DNA of 64,000 nt. Source: Pseudomonadota bacterium (lineage in GTDB: Bacteria > Pseudomonadota > Gammaproteobacteria > Steroidobacterales > Steroidobacteraceae). The stretch's first letter is position 1; each line of letters starts with the position of its first letter. Location of the stretch: contig JADJBE010000002.1 of the NCBI GenBank assembly GCA_016703895.1, forward strand, positions 297,067 through 361,066, given 5' to 3'. The position numbers and the translations under genes are program-made. Shown piece after piece: positions 54,560 to 63,060 of this stretch. Below the pieces are notes generated by a model that did not search any database, was not told the origin of the DNA, and saw only the letters and a list, made by a program, of their open reading frames with translations.

Positions 54560-55326
54560 ATGTTTTCCGGCAGCCTGGTCGCCATCGTCACGCCGATGCG
54601 ACCCGACGGCAGCGTCGATTATGACGCTTGGTCGCGGCTCATCGAATTTCAGCTTGCCAATGGTACGAGCGGCATCATTGTCGGTGGCACAACCGGTGAA
54701 TCGCCTGCGCTGCTCGACGCCGAACTGCGGGAATTGACCCAGCGCGCTCGCGACCAGGTGGGCAGCAGGGCCGCGGTCAGGGGCTACGGCGTCACTTCGA
54801 GGCCGTTGCCGACGCATCGACGCTACCGATCATTCTCTACAACGTGCCGGGCCGTACCGCGGTCGATTTACTCCCGCCGACCGTGGTGCGCTTATCCCAG
54901 CTGCCGCGGATCGTTGCCTTGAAAGAAGCCGTGCCGGACGTCGCGCGGATCGCACAGTTGGTGAGTGACTCGCCGCCAGGTTTTGCGATCCTCAGCGGCG
55001 ACGATCTGACTGCGCGCCAGGCGATTGCAGCGGGGGCGGCGGGCGTGATTTCCGTCACCGCCAATGTTGCCCCTCGCGCGATGTCGGACATGGTTGCAGC
55101 CGCGCGGCGTGGCGACACGGCGGCGGCCGCAGCGATTGACCAGCGCCTCGAGCTCCTGCATCGCAATTTGTTCGTCGAAGCCAATCCGATTCCCGTCAAG
55201 TGGGCGCTCGCTCGAATGGGTATGATGGACGGCGCGTTGCGGCTGCCGTTGACCGAGTTGTCGGCACCGTGGCACGCGGCCGTGATCGACGCGCTTGGCG
55301 CGGCTGGGATTGCGCTGAACTCCTGA
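54560..55326 (+). CDS. dapA: 4-hydroxy-tetrahydrodipicolinate synthase, internal deletion
   Basis: Starts at ATG 54560 (MFSGSLVAIVTPMRPDGSVD, GTSGIIVGGTTGESPALLD). At about 54777 the sequence jumps from DQVGSRAAV straight to QGLRRHFEAVADASTLPIIL in another frame, then LYNVPGRTAVDLLPP, the Schiff-base lysine in RIVALKEAVPDVARI and FAILSGDDLTARQAIAAGAA. Against the usual 292 residues about 38 codons (~112 bp) are missing, including the block with the catalytic tyrosine (TPYYN). As written the enzyme cannot work, yet it is needed for DAP and lysine. A collapsed read segment is likelier than a true deletion. Confidence 0.9.
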
Positions 55327-55349
55327 TCAATAACTAGGTCGACCTGTCT

Positions 55350-55694
55350 ATGGATTCAATGTCTCGTTCTCTGTCTGCGGCTGGCGTGGTGCTGTTCGCG
55401 CTCGCATTGACGGCTTGCGGCACCTTTAAATCGAGCTGCGCCAAGCCAGACGACTACGCCAATGCCAAAGACCTGGCGCCGCTGGAAGTGCCCGCCGGTC
55501 TCGAAGCACCCGATACCCGTGCGGCACTGAAGGTGCCGGAGTTGGTCGATCCCGAACGTGCTCGAGTGGATGACGAAGGCTGTATCGACCACCCGCCGAA
55601 GTTCGCCGAGCCAAAGCCCGCCGCAGGCCTGATTCGCGTTGTGCTGCTCGTGCGCATCGGCGAGGCTCGCTGGTATGATCACAGGCGCAATTGA
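55350..55694 (+). CDS. Small lipoprotein downstream of dapA (BamC position)
   Basis: 114 residues from ATG 55350. Signal peptide VVLFALALTACGTFKSS with lipobox LTAC. The mature start YANAKDLAPLEVPAGLEAPD resembles the unstructured N-terminus of BamC, which follows dapA in enterics, but the two helix-grip domains of BamC are absent and the last ~25 residues (LIRVVLLVRIGEARWYDHRR) look out of frame. Either a short lineage-specific lipoprotein or a BamC truncated by error. Tied to dapA by 23-bp spacing. Confidence 0.65.
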   Translation: MDSMSRSLSAAGVVLFALALTACGTFKSSCAKPDDYANAKDLAPLEVPAGLEAPDTRAALKVPELVDPERARVDDEGCIDHPPKFAEPKPAAGLIRVVLLVRIGEARWYDHRRN

Positions 55695-55770
55695 TCCCGT
55701 GCTGTCTTCGCCGCGTTTCGGGATTATTTACGTAAGCAATTGAATTGGTTTTCTTTTTGGGTATTTTTTC

Positions 55771-55860
55771 GGAGAGATGGCCGAGCGGTCGAAGGCGCTT
55801 GATTGGAAGTCAAGTAACATCGCAAGGTGTTCGTGGGTTCGAATCCCACTCTCTCCGCCA
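55771..55860 (+). tRNA. tRNA-Ser (anticodon GGA)
   Basis: 90 nt including CCA. Acceptor GGAGAGA/TCTCTCC, anticodon stem CTTGA/TCAAG closing TTGGAAG (anticodon GGA), long variable arm of a class II tRNA, T-loop GTTCGAATC. Its 3' end is the integration site of the P4-type element that begins at 55861. The sequence to the left (55695-55770) is AT-rich and probably holds its promoter. Confidence 0.97.
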
Positions 55861-55877
55861 ACTTCTTGTTTCAAGCC

Positions 55878-55955
55878 GTCTCAGGCGGTCTCAAAAAACG
55901 CAAGAATCGTGAAATGGGCCTGGTTTCATAGGTGTTCGAGTCTCATAGTGTCTCA
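55878..55955. repeat. Two pairs of GTCTCA repeats, 10-bp period
   Basis: GTCTCA occurs at 55878-55883 and 55888-55893, and again at 55940-55945 and 55950-55955: two pairs, each with a 10-bp (one helical turn) period, between the tRNA-Ser 3' end and the integrase. Such phased hexamers on one face are typical of recombination directionality factor or integrase sites. The AlpA-like protein encoded at 57235-57453 is a candidate binder (inference). Confidence 0.55.
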
Positions 55956-55982
55956 TCTGGATTCTTGGTAGTTCACCGACTT

Positions 55983-56030
55983 GTTGGTATATTTGTTGGT
56001 ACTTGGGGCTGCATCGGCAGAGGTACCAAC
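55983..56030. promoter_or_regulatory. GTTGGTA sites before the integrase start
   Basis: GTTGGTA at 55983-55989 and 55995-56001 (12-bp spacing), plus the inverted form TACCAAC at 56024-56030, ending three bases before the integrase ATG. Likely arm-type integrase sites also serving to autorepress the gene. The tRNA-Leu island has a GTTACCCA pair with the same spacing. Confidence 0.55.
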
Positions 56031-56032
56031 AA

Positions 56033-57206
56033 ATGCTTTCGGACACCCAGATACGCGGCATCAAGCCCCAAGACCGACCGCAGAAATTCTCGGATGGCGG
56101 CGGCTTGCATCTTCTGGTCAAGCCCAACGGCGGCAAGTACTGGCGCTACAGCTATCGATTTGATGGCAAGCAAAACTTTGGCATTGGGTGTCTATCCGGA
56201 CATCCGACTTGTGCAGGCGAGGGAAATGCACAAGCAAGCGCGTCAACAACTTGCTAACAGGTCAGATCCGTCTGCAAAGCGCGCCGCTTCGGGTCTAACG
56301 TTTGAGGTTGTGGCACGGCAGTGGTATGCGCACTGGGCGGCGGACCGCGCCACCCGCCACGCTGGCTACGTTCTCAGGCGTTTGGAAGCCGACGTTTTTC
56401 CGCAACTGGGATCGCGAGTCGTATCGGAAATCCCGACGTCAGCGTTTCGGGATGTTGTGAAGAAGATCGAGTCACGCGGCGCATTGGACATTGCCAAGCG
56501 CGTGCTGCAGAACTGCGGACAGATCATGCGATACGCCGTGGCCAACGATCTGGCGAGTCGCAATCCCGTGGTGGACGTCAAGCCTGCAGATGTCCTGAAG
56601 TCTTACAAGCGACGCAACTATCCCCGGGTCGACGCCAAAGATCTGCCGGAGTTGCTGCGTGCAATAGACGGGTACGTGGGCACTGAACACACGCGGTTGG
56701 CGCTGCAGTTCATGGCGCTGACCTTCGTGCGGACTTCGGAGCTGATCGGCGCGCGCTGGTCGGAGTTCGACCTGAAAGCCGAGCGCTGGAACATCCCGGC
56801 GCATCGCATGAAGATGGATACGCCGCATATCGTCTCGTTGAGCCGGCAATCCCGCCTCGTGCTCGACCGATTGGCAGAAATCTCATTCGGTCGCGAACTC
56901 GTCTTTCCGGGCGATCTCAATCCGAAGAAGCCCATGAGCAACAACACGATCCTTTTTGCGCTCTACCGGCTGGGCTATTGTGGGCGAATGACCGGGCACG
57001 GCTTTCGAGGCGTCGCGTCAACAATTTTGCATGAACAGGGTTGGCCACATGAGCACATCGAGTTGCAACTGGCCCATCAGCCGCGAGACGAAACCAGCGC
57101 GGCGTACAACCATGCGCTGTATCTGAAGCCGCGAGCGCAGATGATGCAGGCGTGGGCGGATCACGGATGCGCTGCGCCAGCAGCGGCCGGAAAAATCGCG
57201 GCGTAG
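56033..57206 (+). CDS. P4-type tyrosine integrase (one frameshift)
   Basis: Starts at ATG 56033: MLSDTQIRGIKPQDRPQKFS, the DUF4102 N-terminus, GGGLHLLVKPNGGKYWRY. One A is missing in a poly-A run at about 56172-56176 (GKQKTLALGVYP expected), then the frame is open to 57206. Catalytic residues: arginine in TFVRTSELIGARWSEFD, GHGFRGVASTILHEQG (H-x-x-R), LAHQPRDETSAAYNHALYLK (H and the tyrosine). Corrected length ~390, normal. Sits next to tRNA-Ser and presumably inserted the island. Confidence 0.93.
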
Positions 57207-57234
57207 GACACGCCGCGCAAACGGGTCCAGATCG

Positions 57235-57453
57235 TTAGTACTTTCGCGGTCGCCCGGGCCGTCGGCGGATGTTCGGGACGACAACCGGCGTAATTCGGTA
57301 GCCCTGCGGATCGTTGATCCACAGTTCCAGAGATTTCGGCGTCCAGGCGCATGCGCGGCCGCCAAGATGGACGGGTGGTGGAAAGCGTCCAGCGGCAATT
57401 CGGCGGTACAGCGTCGGTCGACTCAACGACGTTAGCCGCAGCACGTCCTTCAT
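57235..57453 (-). CDS. AlpA-like phage regulatory / excisionase protein
   Basis: 72 residues: MKDVLRLTSLSRPTLYRRIA, AAGRFPPPVHLGGRACAWTP, KSLELWINDPQGYR is the AlpA/MerR-like winged helix (V..L.S.ST.YR.I..G.FP..V). These small proteins act as excisionases or integrase regulators. Convergent with the integrase, 28 bp from its end. The basic tail RRRPGRPRKY resembles an AT-hook. Confidence 0.85.
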   Translation of the reverse strand: MKDVLRLTSLSRPTLYRRIAAGRFPPPVHLGGRACAWTPKSLELWINDPQGYRITPVVVPNIRRRPGRPRKY

Positions 57454-57570
57454 GCGGACGAAAGCCGGGCGTGGAATTGAGTGCGAAATACTGGCATCCG
57501 CGTACTCGGTTCTCTAGCGCGCTGCGTCGCTGTGCCTGATTCGTCGCTCATTCCGCAATCTCATCAGTGA

Positions 57571-57840
57571 TTGCGTTCGCGACCGTCCGGAGAAAGACGC
57601 AGCCACCCTCAAGGAATGGAACCGCGGGGATCAACGGGCAAAAGATCTTCATCGACGACCGCCCCGCCCGTGCGGTTCCGGTCGCGTTGGGACGAGTTGT
57701 CACTCAATGGTGATTTTGCTCTCGAGAAGTGCAAGCGATGCATCTTGGGTTTGTTGGCAAAAGGCGCAATTACTCCTTGGCACGCGATCGAGCGAGGGCT
57801 CGCCAGCATAGTCGAACGGGATGTCACGAAGTTCGAGTGA
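57571..57840 (+). CDS. Hypothetical protein on the tRNA-Ser island
   Basis: Up to 89 residues; no recognised family and a basic, low-complexity N-terminus. The C-terminal half, GDFALEKCKRCILGLLAKGA and ITPWHAIERGLASIVERD, looks like a compact helical peptide with a CxxC. No ribosome site is obvious and the true start may be further in. Coding status is uncertain. Confidence 0.3.
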   Translation: MRSRPSGERRSHPQGMEPRGSTGKRSSSTTAPPVRFRSRWDELSLNGDFALEKCKRCILGLLAKGAITPWHAIERGLASIVERDVTKFE

Positions 57841-58021
57841 CGCGTGTGGCGTTGGTTCGAATCAACCGAGGCTAGCGGGATGCATATGTTGTTAACTCAT
57901 TCTATTATGCTAGTAGGCAGCGATAATCATAATTATGCGATGCGATCAAAAGCGCCTTCTCTTTAACCTCTGATAAATATACTTATCCGACCTATTTGAT
58001 AGAATCACGATTGTGAGATCG
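57841..58021. other. AT-rich spacer
   Basis: This interval drops clearly below the local GC level, with runs such as TAATCATAATTATG and TAAATATACTTATC. It has several -10-like hexamers and precedes the decayed recombinase, so it may be that gene's promoter. No gene seen. Confidence 0.4.
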
Positions 58022-58954
58022 ATGAATCATCCGGTCAAATTGACAGCTCTTCGGATGCTTCCGCACGCGCGGTCTAGCGCCGCGACCGGGCGGGTGCTAG
58101 CCTGGTGGGCGCGGGTCGAGCAGGTGTATCCGGCGAATACGCAACGAGCCTGGCGGAGTGACGGGGCGGTGTTTTTGCGGTTTTGCGAGCCGCGGAATCC
58201 GTGCCCGTTGCCGGCGAGGCCGGAGACCGTGGCGGCATTTGTGGAGGATTGTCTGGCGCGTGCCAAGAAGCCGGCGACGGTCAGACGGTATCTGGCGACG
58301 ATTGCGCTGGCGCATCGCGTCGCGAAGCTGCGCAATCCGTGCGATGACGACGCTGTACGGCTTGAGCTGCTTCGGCTGACACAAGCGATGTAGGTCTGGC
58401 GGCGCCAGGCACGCGCGTTGGGCTAGGAGCAGATTGATCTGTTTCTGCAAACGGTCGACGACACACTCGCGTCGATCCGCAAGTGGGCGCTGCTGTGCGT
58501 GGCCCATGACGCTATGACCCGGCGCAGCGAAGTCGTGGCCCTCAAACGCGACGACGTGGTGTTTCAGCGCTATGGCACCGGCCGTGCGCTCATCCGACGC
58601 TCAAAGACCGATCAGGCCTGGGAGGGCAGTACGGTGTATCTGTCGCGCACGACGTGGCGGTATCTGAAAACTTTCCTGATGTTCGCGCGGATCAGGCAAG
58701 GCGTCGACTTTCGGCGGGAGATCGGACGCTGGTACCGCGACCGAAATCAAGGATGGACGCGGGCGGATCGGTGAGCGACTGAGCGCGGGTGCCGTCGCGC
58801 GAGCCTTCAAGCGCGTGGCGTCATCGGAGTCATTGGCCGAGCCGGAGGGCGAATCATCTGGGCCAACTCCCTGTGGCTCAAAATGACCGATGAGGACATC
58901 GCTGATGTGAGTGGTCACTCGGTCCGCGTGGGGGGCGACCCGGCTGCGCAATGA
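58022..58954 (+). pseudogene. Decayed tyrosine recombinase, copy 1
   Basis: The frame from ATG 58022 reads LAWWARVEQVYPANTQRAWR, TVRRYLATIALAHRVAKLRN, then two TAG stops (58391-58393 and about 58424), then TRRSEVVALKRDDVVFQRYG (first catalytic arginine), RALIRRSKTDQAWEGSTVYL, a TGA at 58772-58774, a shifted stretch, and finally MTDEDIADVSGHSVRVG (H-x-x-R box). No tyrosine box follows. Several lesions of different kinds show real decay, not only read errors. Copy 2 lies at 60052-60615. Confidence 0.8.
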
Positions 58955-59075
58955 GTAGCGCGCGTTATTGTCGAGAACGGGACGCGTCGCGCGTGTTGCG
59001 AAGCCGTTGTTGCAGTGGGCGGTGTTGTCGTGTTGGTATCACAGTAGCATGGCGCGTTGCCTCACCGGCTCTAGC

Positions 59076-59800
59076 ATGGCACGCACGGGGCTTGACAAAG
59101 AATTGATGCTCGAGTCCAGACTTGGAGAGTTAGCTCGGATGGCAACGCGGCGACTCAACATTTCCAACGCGGTGAAAAAGAGGCTGCGCGCGCAGGCCGG
59201 AAACAAGTGTGCAAATCCGGGCTGCCACAACACGCGGACGCATTTCCATCACATTCGTGAATGGCACGTGTACGCGACACATGACGAAGCGCATATGATA
59301 GCGCTCTGTCCGTCATGTCACGACGCCGTGCATATCAGCGGCGTATCAGACGACGTTCTGTACTCGTGGAAAAGTATTGAGCAGCCCTCGGGTCCGCACA
59401 CCCAAGTTATATACGTCGAACCTGGCCCGCAGCCAGGATTTTGTTTGGCTCTATCAGAATTGTCTCGAAAAATCGTGTTTGCGTTGTGCGAGCAGGCGGT
59501 GGGAACCACCTCAGTATCGAGGTTCAATCGGGCTCTATCCTTCGTATTCCGAGCTTGGTGGTGAATACTTACCACGGTGAATCTCTCGTGAACGTCACAA
59601 ATGACTATGTGGAGATTCCAACGCATTTACAGCCGAGCATCAACTTTGCTCAAGTTCCCGGCAGCCTGTGCGTTACCGTTCCGGCGACTGAGCAGCTCGT
59701 ACCTGCCTGGGTAGTAGATGCTATGCGTCAGCAGGAGCCAATGTACGCCAGTGATGGCCGCATTTTGGCGATCATGGTGACGGTGGTGGAACCTGAGTAG
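59076..59800 (+). CDS. HNH nuclease-domain protein (one frameshift)
   Basis: Start ATG 59076 (or 59049 in frame). NAVKKRLRAQAGNKCANPGC, then TRTHFHHIREWHVYATHDEA, HMIALCPSCHDAVHISG is a complete HNH motif with four zinc cysteines (C-x4-C ... C-x2-C) and the HH catalytic pair. At about 59440-59455 the frame shifts; the second part (GSIRIVSKNRVCVVRAGGGN, HLQPSINFAQVPGSLCVTVP, DAMRQQEPMYASDGRILAIM) is a ~110-residue beta-rich domain I do not recognise. Total about 240 residues. Placed between two decayed copies of one recombinase; candidate island cargo, possibly anti-phage. Confidence 0.72.
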
Positions 59801-60051
59801 CGAAGCTCCAAGGATGTTGGTGCACGACGGAATATGCCATCGTGGCGACCTCCGTCGCGCTAGCACTTTATTCGACCGGGTATGGCGAGGCCCACAACCT
59901 TGTGTCGGAAAATTATGGCGAGGCAATATTCAACTGCGACGCTCGTGAGTTCGATTTGTTTGGGTTCGCTCACTCGGCTCTTTTCAATATGGGTTATCTC
60001 CTCTAGGTTCCAAATTCTTGGAGCAACTCTGCGATGGAAGCGGCGGGCGAT
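59801..60051. other. Spacer with no gene
   Basis: About 250 bp between the HNH gene and recombinase copy 2. No domain-bearing frame. TATGGCGAGG occurs twice (59881 and 59922 vicinity), a small direct repeat. Confidence 0.3.
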
Positions 60052-60615
60052 ACGATCTCCGTCGATTTGGGAGTGCGCGGCTGCGGGTCGCCTATGAAGT
60101 CATGGCCCGGCGCAGCAAATTCGCGCCGCTCAATTGCGAGGACGTAGTGTTTCAGCGCGACGGCACCGGACGTGCGCTGATCCGGCGCTCCGATACAGAT
60201 CAGGCGGGCGAGGGCAGCGCATTGTATCTGTCGCGCACGACGGCAAGATAACTGAAAGCCTGGCTCAAGATCGCAAGGATCAGAGAAGGCGCCGTCTTTC
60301 GGCGGAGATCGCGCGGCCGTATCACGACCGCAGTCGCGAAGGGTGCGGGCGGATCGGTGAGCGGCTGAGCGCGGATGCCGTTTCGAAGGCATTCAACCCC
60401 GCCGCATCGTGGCTCAGGATGACCGATGAGGAAATCGCTAAGGTGAGCGGGCACCGGATGCGCGTCGGCACAACGCAGGAATTTTGGCGTTGAATACCGC
60501 TCTTGCGTCGGTCATGCAGGCCGGGCGTTGTAGGGCCAGCCGGATGCAGATGCGATACGGAAAGCATGTATTGGCGGCACGCGGCGGCATCGCGCGGACG
60601 GCTGAGTTGTTTAGT
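60052..60615 (+). pseudogene. Decayed tyrosine recombinase, copy 2 (C-terminal half)
   Basis: Matches copy 1 by eye: RRSKFAPLNCEDVVFQRDGT, GRALIRRSDTDQAGEGSALY, then TGA-type stops and shifts, MTDEEIAKVSGHRMRVGTTQ (H-x-x-R) and, after one missing T at about 60484, LASVMQAGRCRASRMQMRYG with the catalytic tyrosine, KHVLAARGGIAR. The N-terminal half is absent. At the DNA level 60117-60241 and 58551-58651 are clearly homologous, so these are duplicates flanking the HNH gene. Confidence 0.8.
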
Positions 60616-61204
60616 AGAGAGAGGGCGACGAGTCGTCGATTGTTCTCCGACCGCGGAAGATCAGAGGTCGCATCAAGGAACCGCGTATGTGCCGGCCCGC
60701 CGCCCGACCGGAGAGATGCGCTCGCATGCGAGCGCGAAAATGCGTTTGTAGACCCTTATCGCCCGAGCGCTTTGGATCCAGACTGCCGGAGCAAGTCCGC
60801 TGGAGTGCGCAACTCGCCATTGTCAGTAGTTGCACATGAGTGGGCAACCGTCATGGCACGGTGTTCCAGGGCGATACGTTTCGGCGGCGTCCACCAATCG
60901 GCTGTGAGACGTCGAGCCGTGAGAGATTCCACGATCTCATGACACGTATCGATCGAGATATTGAGAAATCGACTGTAAGTACTTCAAATCACAATAGGCA
61001 CAATGGCCGATCTTTTTCGAGACCTGTTAGTAGTGGCTGAGTACAAAAACAACTGTCGGTCCGCTAAATCTGAAGTCCCCAAAAAGGTGTATTGACAGCG
61101 CCACGCTTCCGGGAGTCAACTGGCGGCGATCGATGGTCCGAAGCGTCAACCAACGCCAGGATCGCGCATCGTCAGACAGAACTAACGATTCGAGGGAGTC
61201 TCTC
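60616..61204. other. No gene recognised
   Basis: About 590 bp between recombinase copy 2 and the small secreted protein. Open frames (for example over 60484-60942) lose any similarity after the recombinase end at about 60615 and show no domain. May contain fragments too decayed to recognise. Confidence 0.3.
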
Positions 61205-61625
61205 ATGTCAGGCATTCAACGGCGTTCAGCGGTGGCTCGAGTTCTTCGATCTCTAGGCTTGATGGGATTAGCCGCGCTGGTATGGCCGTCGATGGCTCAG
61301 CAACCGCCAGTCGCTCCGGCGCAAACTGCCGAGACAACGCGGACCGTTATCCGATACCCGATGCCCAAGGTATCAGGACGTATTGAGCGAATCGGCGACG
61401 TTGCCGAGTCTGATAAACGCCTCGCAGGTCATGGCGATCAACCAGGCGGGGCCGTTCATCATAGTGGTTGTGCGTGCTGATACCGCTCTGCCACCGGCGC
61501 GCGCTTCGGAGTTGTGCGCTGCTTTCGTTAGACACTTCCGTGATCGGGGTTACGAGGTGAATCGTGGCCAATTGATCGTCGATAGGTCCCGCGCCCGAGA
61601 AACCGACTGCAAAGTCACTGGCTAG
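61205..61625 (+). CDS. Small secreted protein, unknown (one frameshift)
   Basis: ATG 61205 with GAGGGAGTC upstream. Signal peptide RVLRSLGLMGLAALVWPSMA-QQ, then a Pro/Ala/Thr-rich start. The frame breaks at about 61380-61400; the other frame gives ESATLPSLINASQVMAINQA, GPFIIVVVRADTALPPARAS, LCAAFVRHFRDRGYEVNRGQ and ends DCKVTG-stop at 61625. Corrected length about 140 residues. I do not recognise the family. It is followed after 17 bp by the RHS-like fragment, so the two may be an operon. Confidence 0.5.
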
Positions 61626-61642
61626 AATTAGGCGGGGCCGAC

Positions 61643-61999
61643 GTGGCAAACGAGCGTGATGAGGGGATGCGGGCTCGAGCGACGCGCCGGGGAGACAACT
61701 TGAAGGCCAAATCTGACCGAGTGTCGACATCTCGATTGCGCTGGAGTCGCTGGCTGACGGTCGTGCTAACGAGCGTGATCGCCGCCGGCGCGCTCGCCTC
61801 GACTGTTACGTACACATACGATGAGCTCGGTCGGTTGACGACCGTGCTGTACGACGATGGGACCACGACAAACTATGCGCTCGACGCCGCGGGCAATCGC
61901 ACTGCCGTCACGACGTCGACCAGTGGCGGTGGGGCCGCGACCGTTCACTTTGGGGCAGCGACTTACACGATCGACGAAGACATAGGAATATTCCTTTAG
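61643..61999 (+). pseudogene. Truncated RHS (YD-repeat) / Calx-beta-like surface protein
   Basis: From GTG 61643 (or ATG 61667): basic N-terminus, membrane/signal segment RWLTVVLTSVIAAGALA, then one YD-repeat (TVTYTYDELGRLTTVLYDDG, TTTNYALDAAGNRTAVTTST), a Gly/Ser linker and ATVHFGAATYTIDED, which looks like the first strand pair of a Calx-beta domain. It then ends abruptly in IGIFL-stop. The rest of a large surface protein is missing; the break coincides with the start of the recombinase element at about 61981-62120. Confidence 0.7.
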
Positions 62000-62044
62000 T
62001 TCAGTTCAGGGCCTATCTCGGCTCCCCAAGACATCATATGGGGA
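61984..62044. repeat. Palindromes at the probable left end of the recombinase element
   Basis: AGGAATATTCCT (61984-61995) is a perfect 12-bp palindrome; TCCCCA (62023-62028) and TGGGGA (62039-62044) form a second inverted pair. They lie exactly where the RHS/Calx-beta reading frame is lost and before the first recombinase gene, so they may belong to the element end. No target-site duplication can be checked because the right end is outside the window. Confidence 0.4.
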
Positions 62045-62070
62045 GTCATATTGTTGAGTTCTATAACGTT

Positions 62071-62102
62071 AAGGCGGGAGCGCGCGAGCGCCCCGCCTTT
62101 TT
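62071..62102 (+). terminator. Intrinsic terminator before the recombinase trio
   Basis: AAGGCGGG (62071-62078) pairs with CCCGCCTT (62092-62099), followed by TTTTT. It would stop readthrough from the interrupted RHS gene; the recombinase start is 18 bp downstream. Confidence 0.8.
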
Positions 62103-62119
62103 CGTTGGGAGGGACGGCG

Positions 62120-63060
62120 ATGAAGAGATGGGATCGGTTACTGGACTCCTATATGGAGATGTATAACGCCCGCGGGCTGAGCCCGGCGACCGTGGCGCAC
62201 ACGGCGTCACGGCTGGAGAAGTGGGGCCGGTGGATGAAGCGGCGGCGCCCGCGGGTGCGCATCGAGGACATCGATGCGGATCTGATCACCCGCTACATCA
62301 CGAGCAGCACGACGTTTCGGGCCAAGTCGACGGTGTCGGGAACGCTGTCGACGATGCGCGGCTTTGGGGAGTTTTGGTGCGCGAAGGACTGTGGCAGCAG
62401 AACCCGCTGCGCTGGATGAAGGGCCCGAAGTTATCGCCCTACAGTCGATTGCCGAAGCGTCTCGATCGTGAGCAGATGGCGGCGTTGTGGCGCGAAGCGG
62501 GCGGTCGCGGCGGCCAGTACAGTCGGCATCTGTGGGTCTCGATACTGGCGTTGTTATACGGCAGTGGTCTGCGTCGCGGCGAACTCGAGCGCCTGGAGCT
62601 GGCGCATTTTGATCGGCTCGAAGGCGTCCTCGTGATCGACGGACGCAAGACGGGCCGCGAGCGCCGTGTGCCGCTGCCACCGATCGCGCTGGGTTGCCTG
62701 GAGAGCTACTTGCCGCAGCGTCACAACCAGCTCGAGCGCTTGGGCGTGTTAGGCGAGTCGGCCTTGTTCATCAGTATTCATGGCCAGCGCGTGAGCGGTC
62801 AAGCGATCAGCAACGCCGTGCACGCGATCGCGCGCCGCGCCGGTGTGCCGTTCAGCAGCGTGCATCAGTTTCGACACACCTGTGCGTCGGACCTGCTGGC
62901 CGCCGGCGTGCACGTCGCCGAGGTGCAGCGGATCCTCGGGCACGCGGGCGTCGCCACCACGGTGCGCTATCTGCACATTGCCGACCCCGAGCGCCGCGCG
63001 GCAATGAGTCGCCATCCGCTGAACGACTGGTTACTCACTGCCTTGGAGGAGGCGGCACGA
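62120..63060 (+). CDS. Tyrosine recombinase, first of a probable RIT trio
   Basis: ATG 62120 with GGGAGGGACG upstream. SAM-like N-domain (LLDSYMEMYNARGLSPATVA, SRLEKWGRWMKRRRPRVRIE); one T missing at about 62378 (GEF-LVREGLWQQNP), then the catalytic part: LLYGSGLRRGELERLELAHF, VHQFRHTCASDLLAAGVHVA, RILGHAGVATTVRYLHIADP (Arg, H-x-x-R, His, Tyr all present). About 313 residues; its stop seems lost, the frame running into the second gene near 63060. RIT elements carry three such genes in overlap. Confidence 0.8.

Noticed and set aside
57842..57870. GGTTCGAATC near 57853 as a tRNA-Ser 3' fragment marking the island's far end
   Set aside because: Only about 10 bp are shared with the T-loop and the acceptor/CCA part is absent; the far att site is probably beyond the window.
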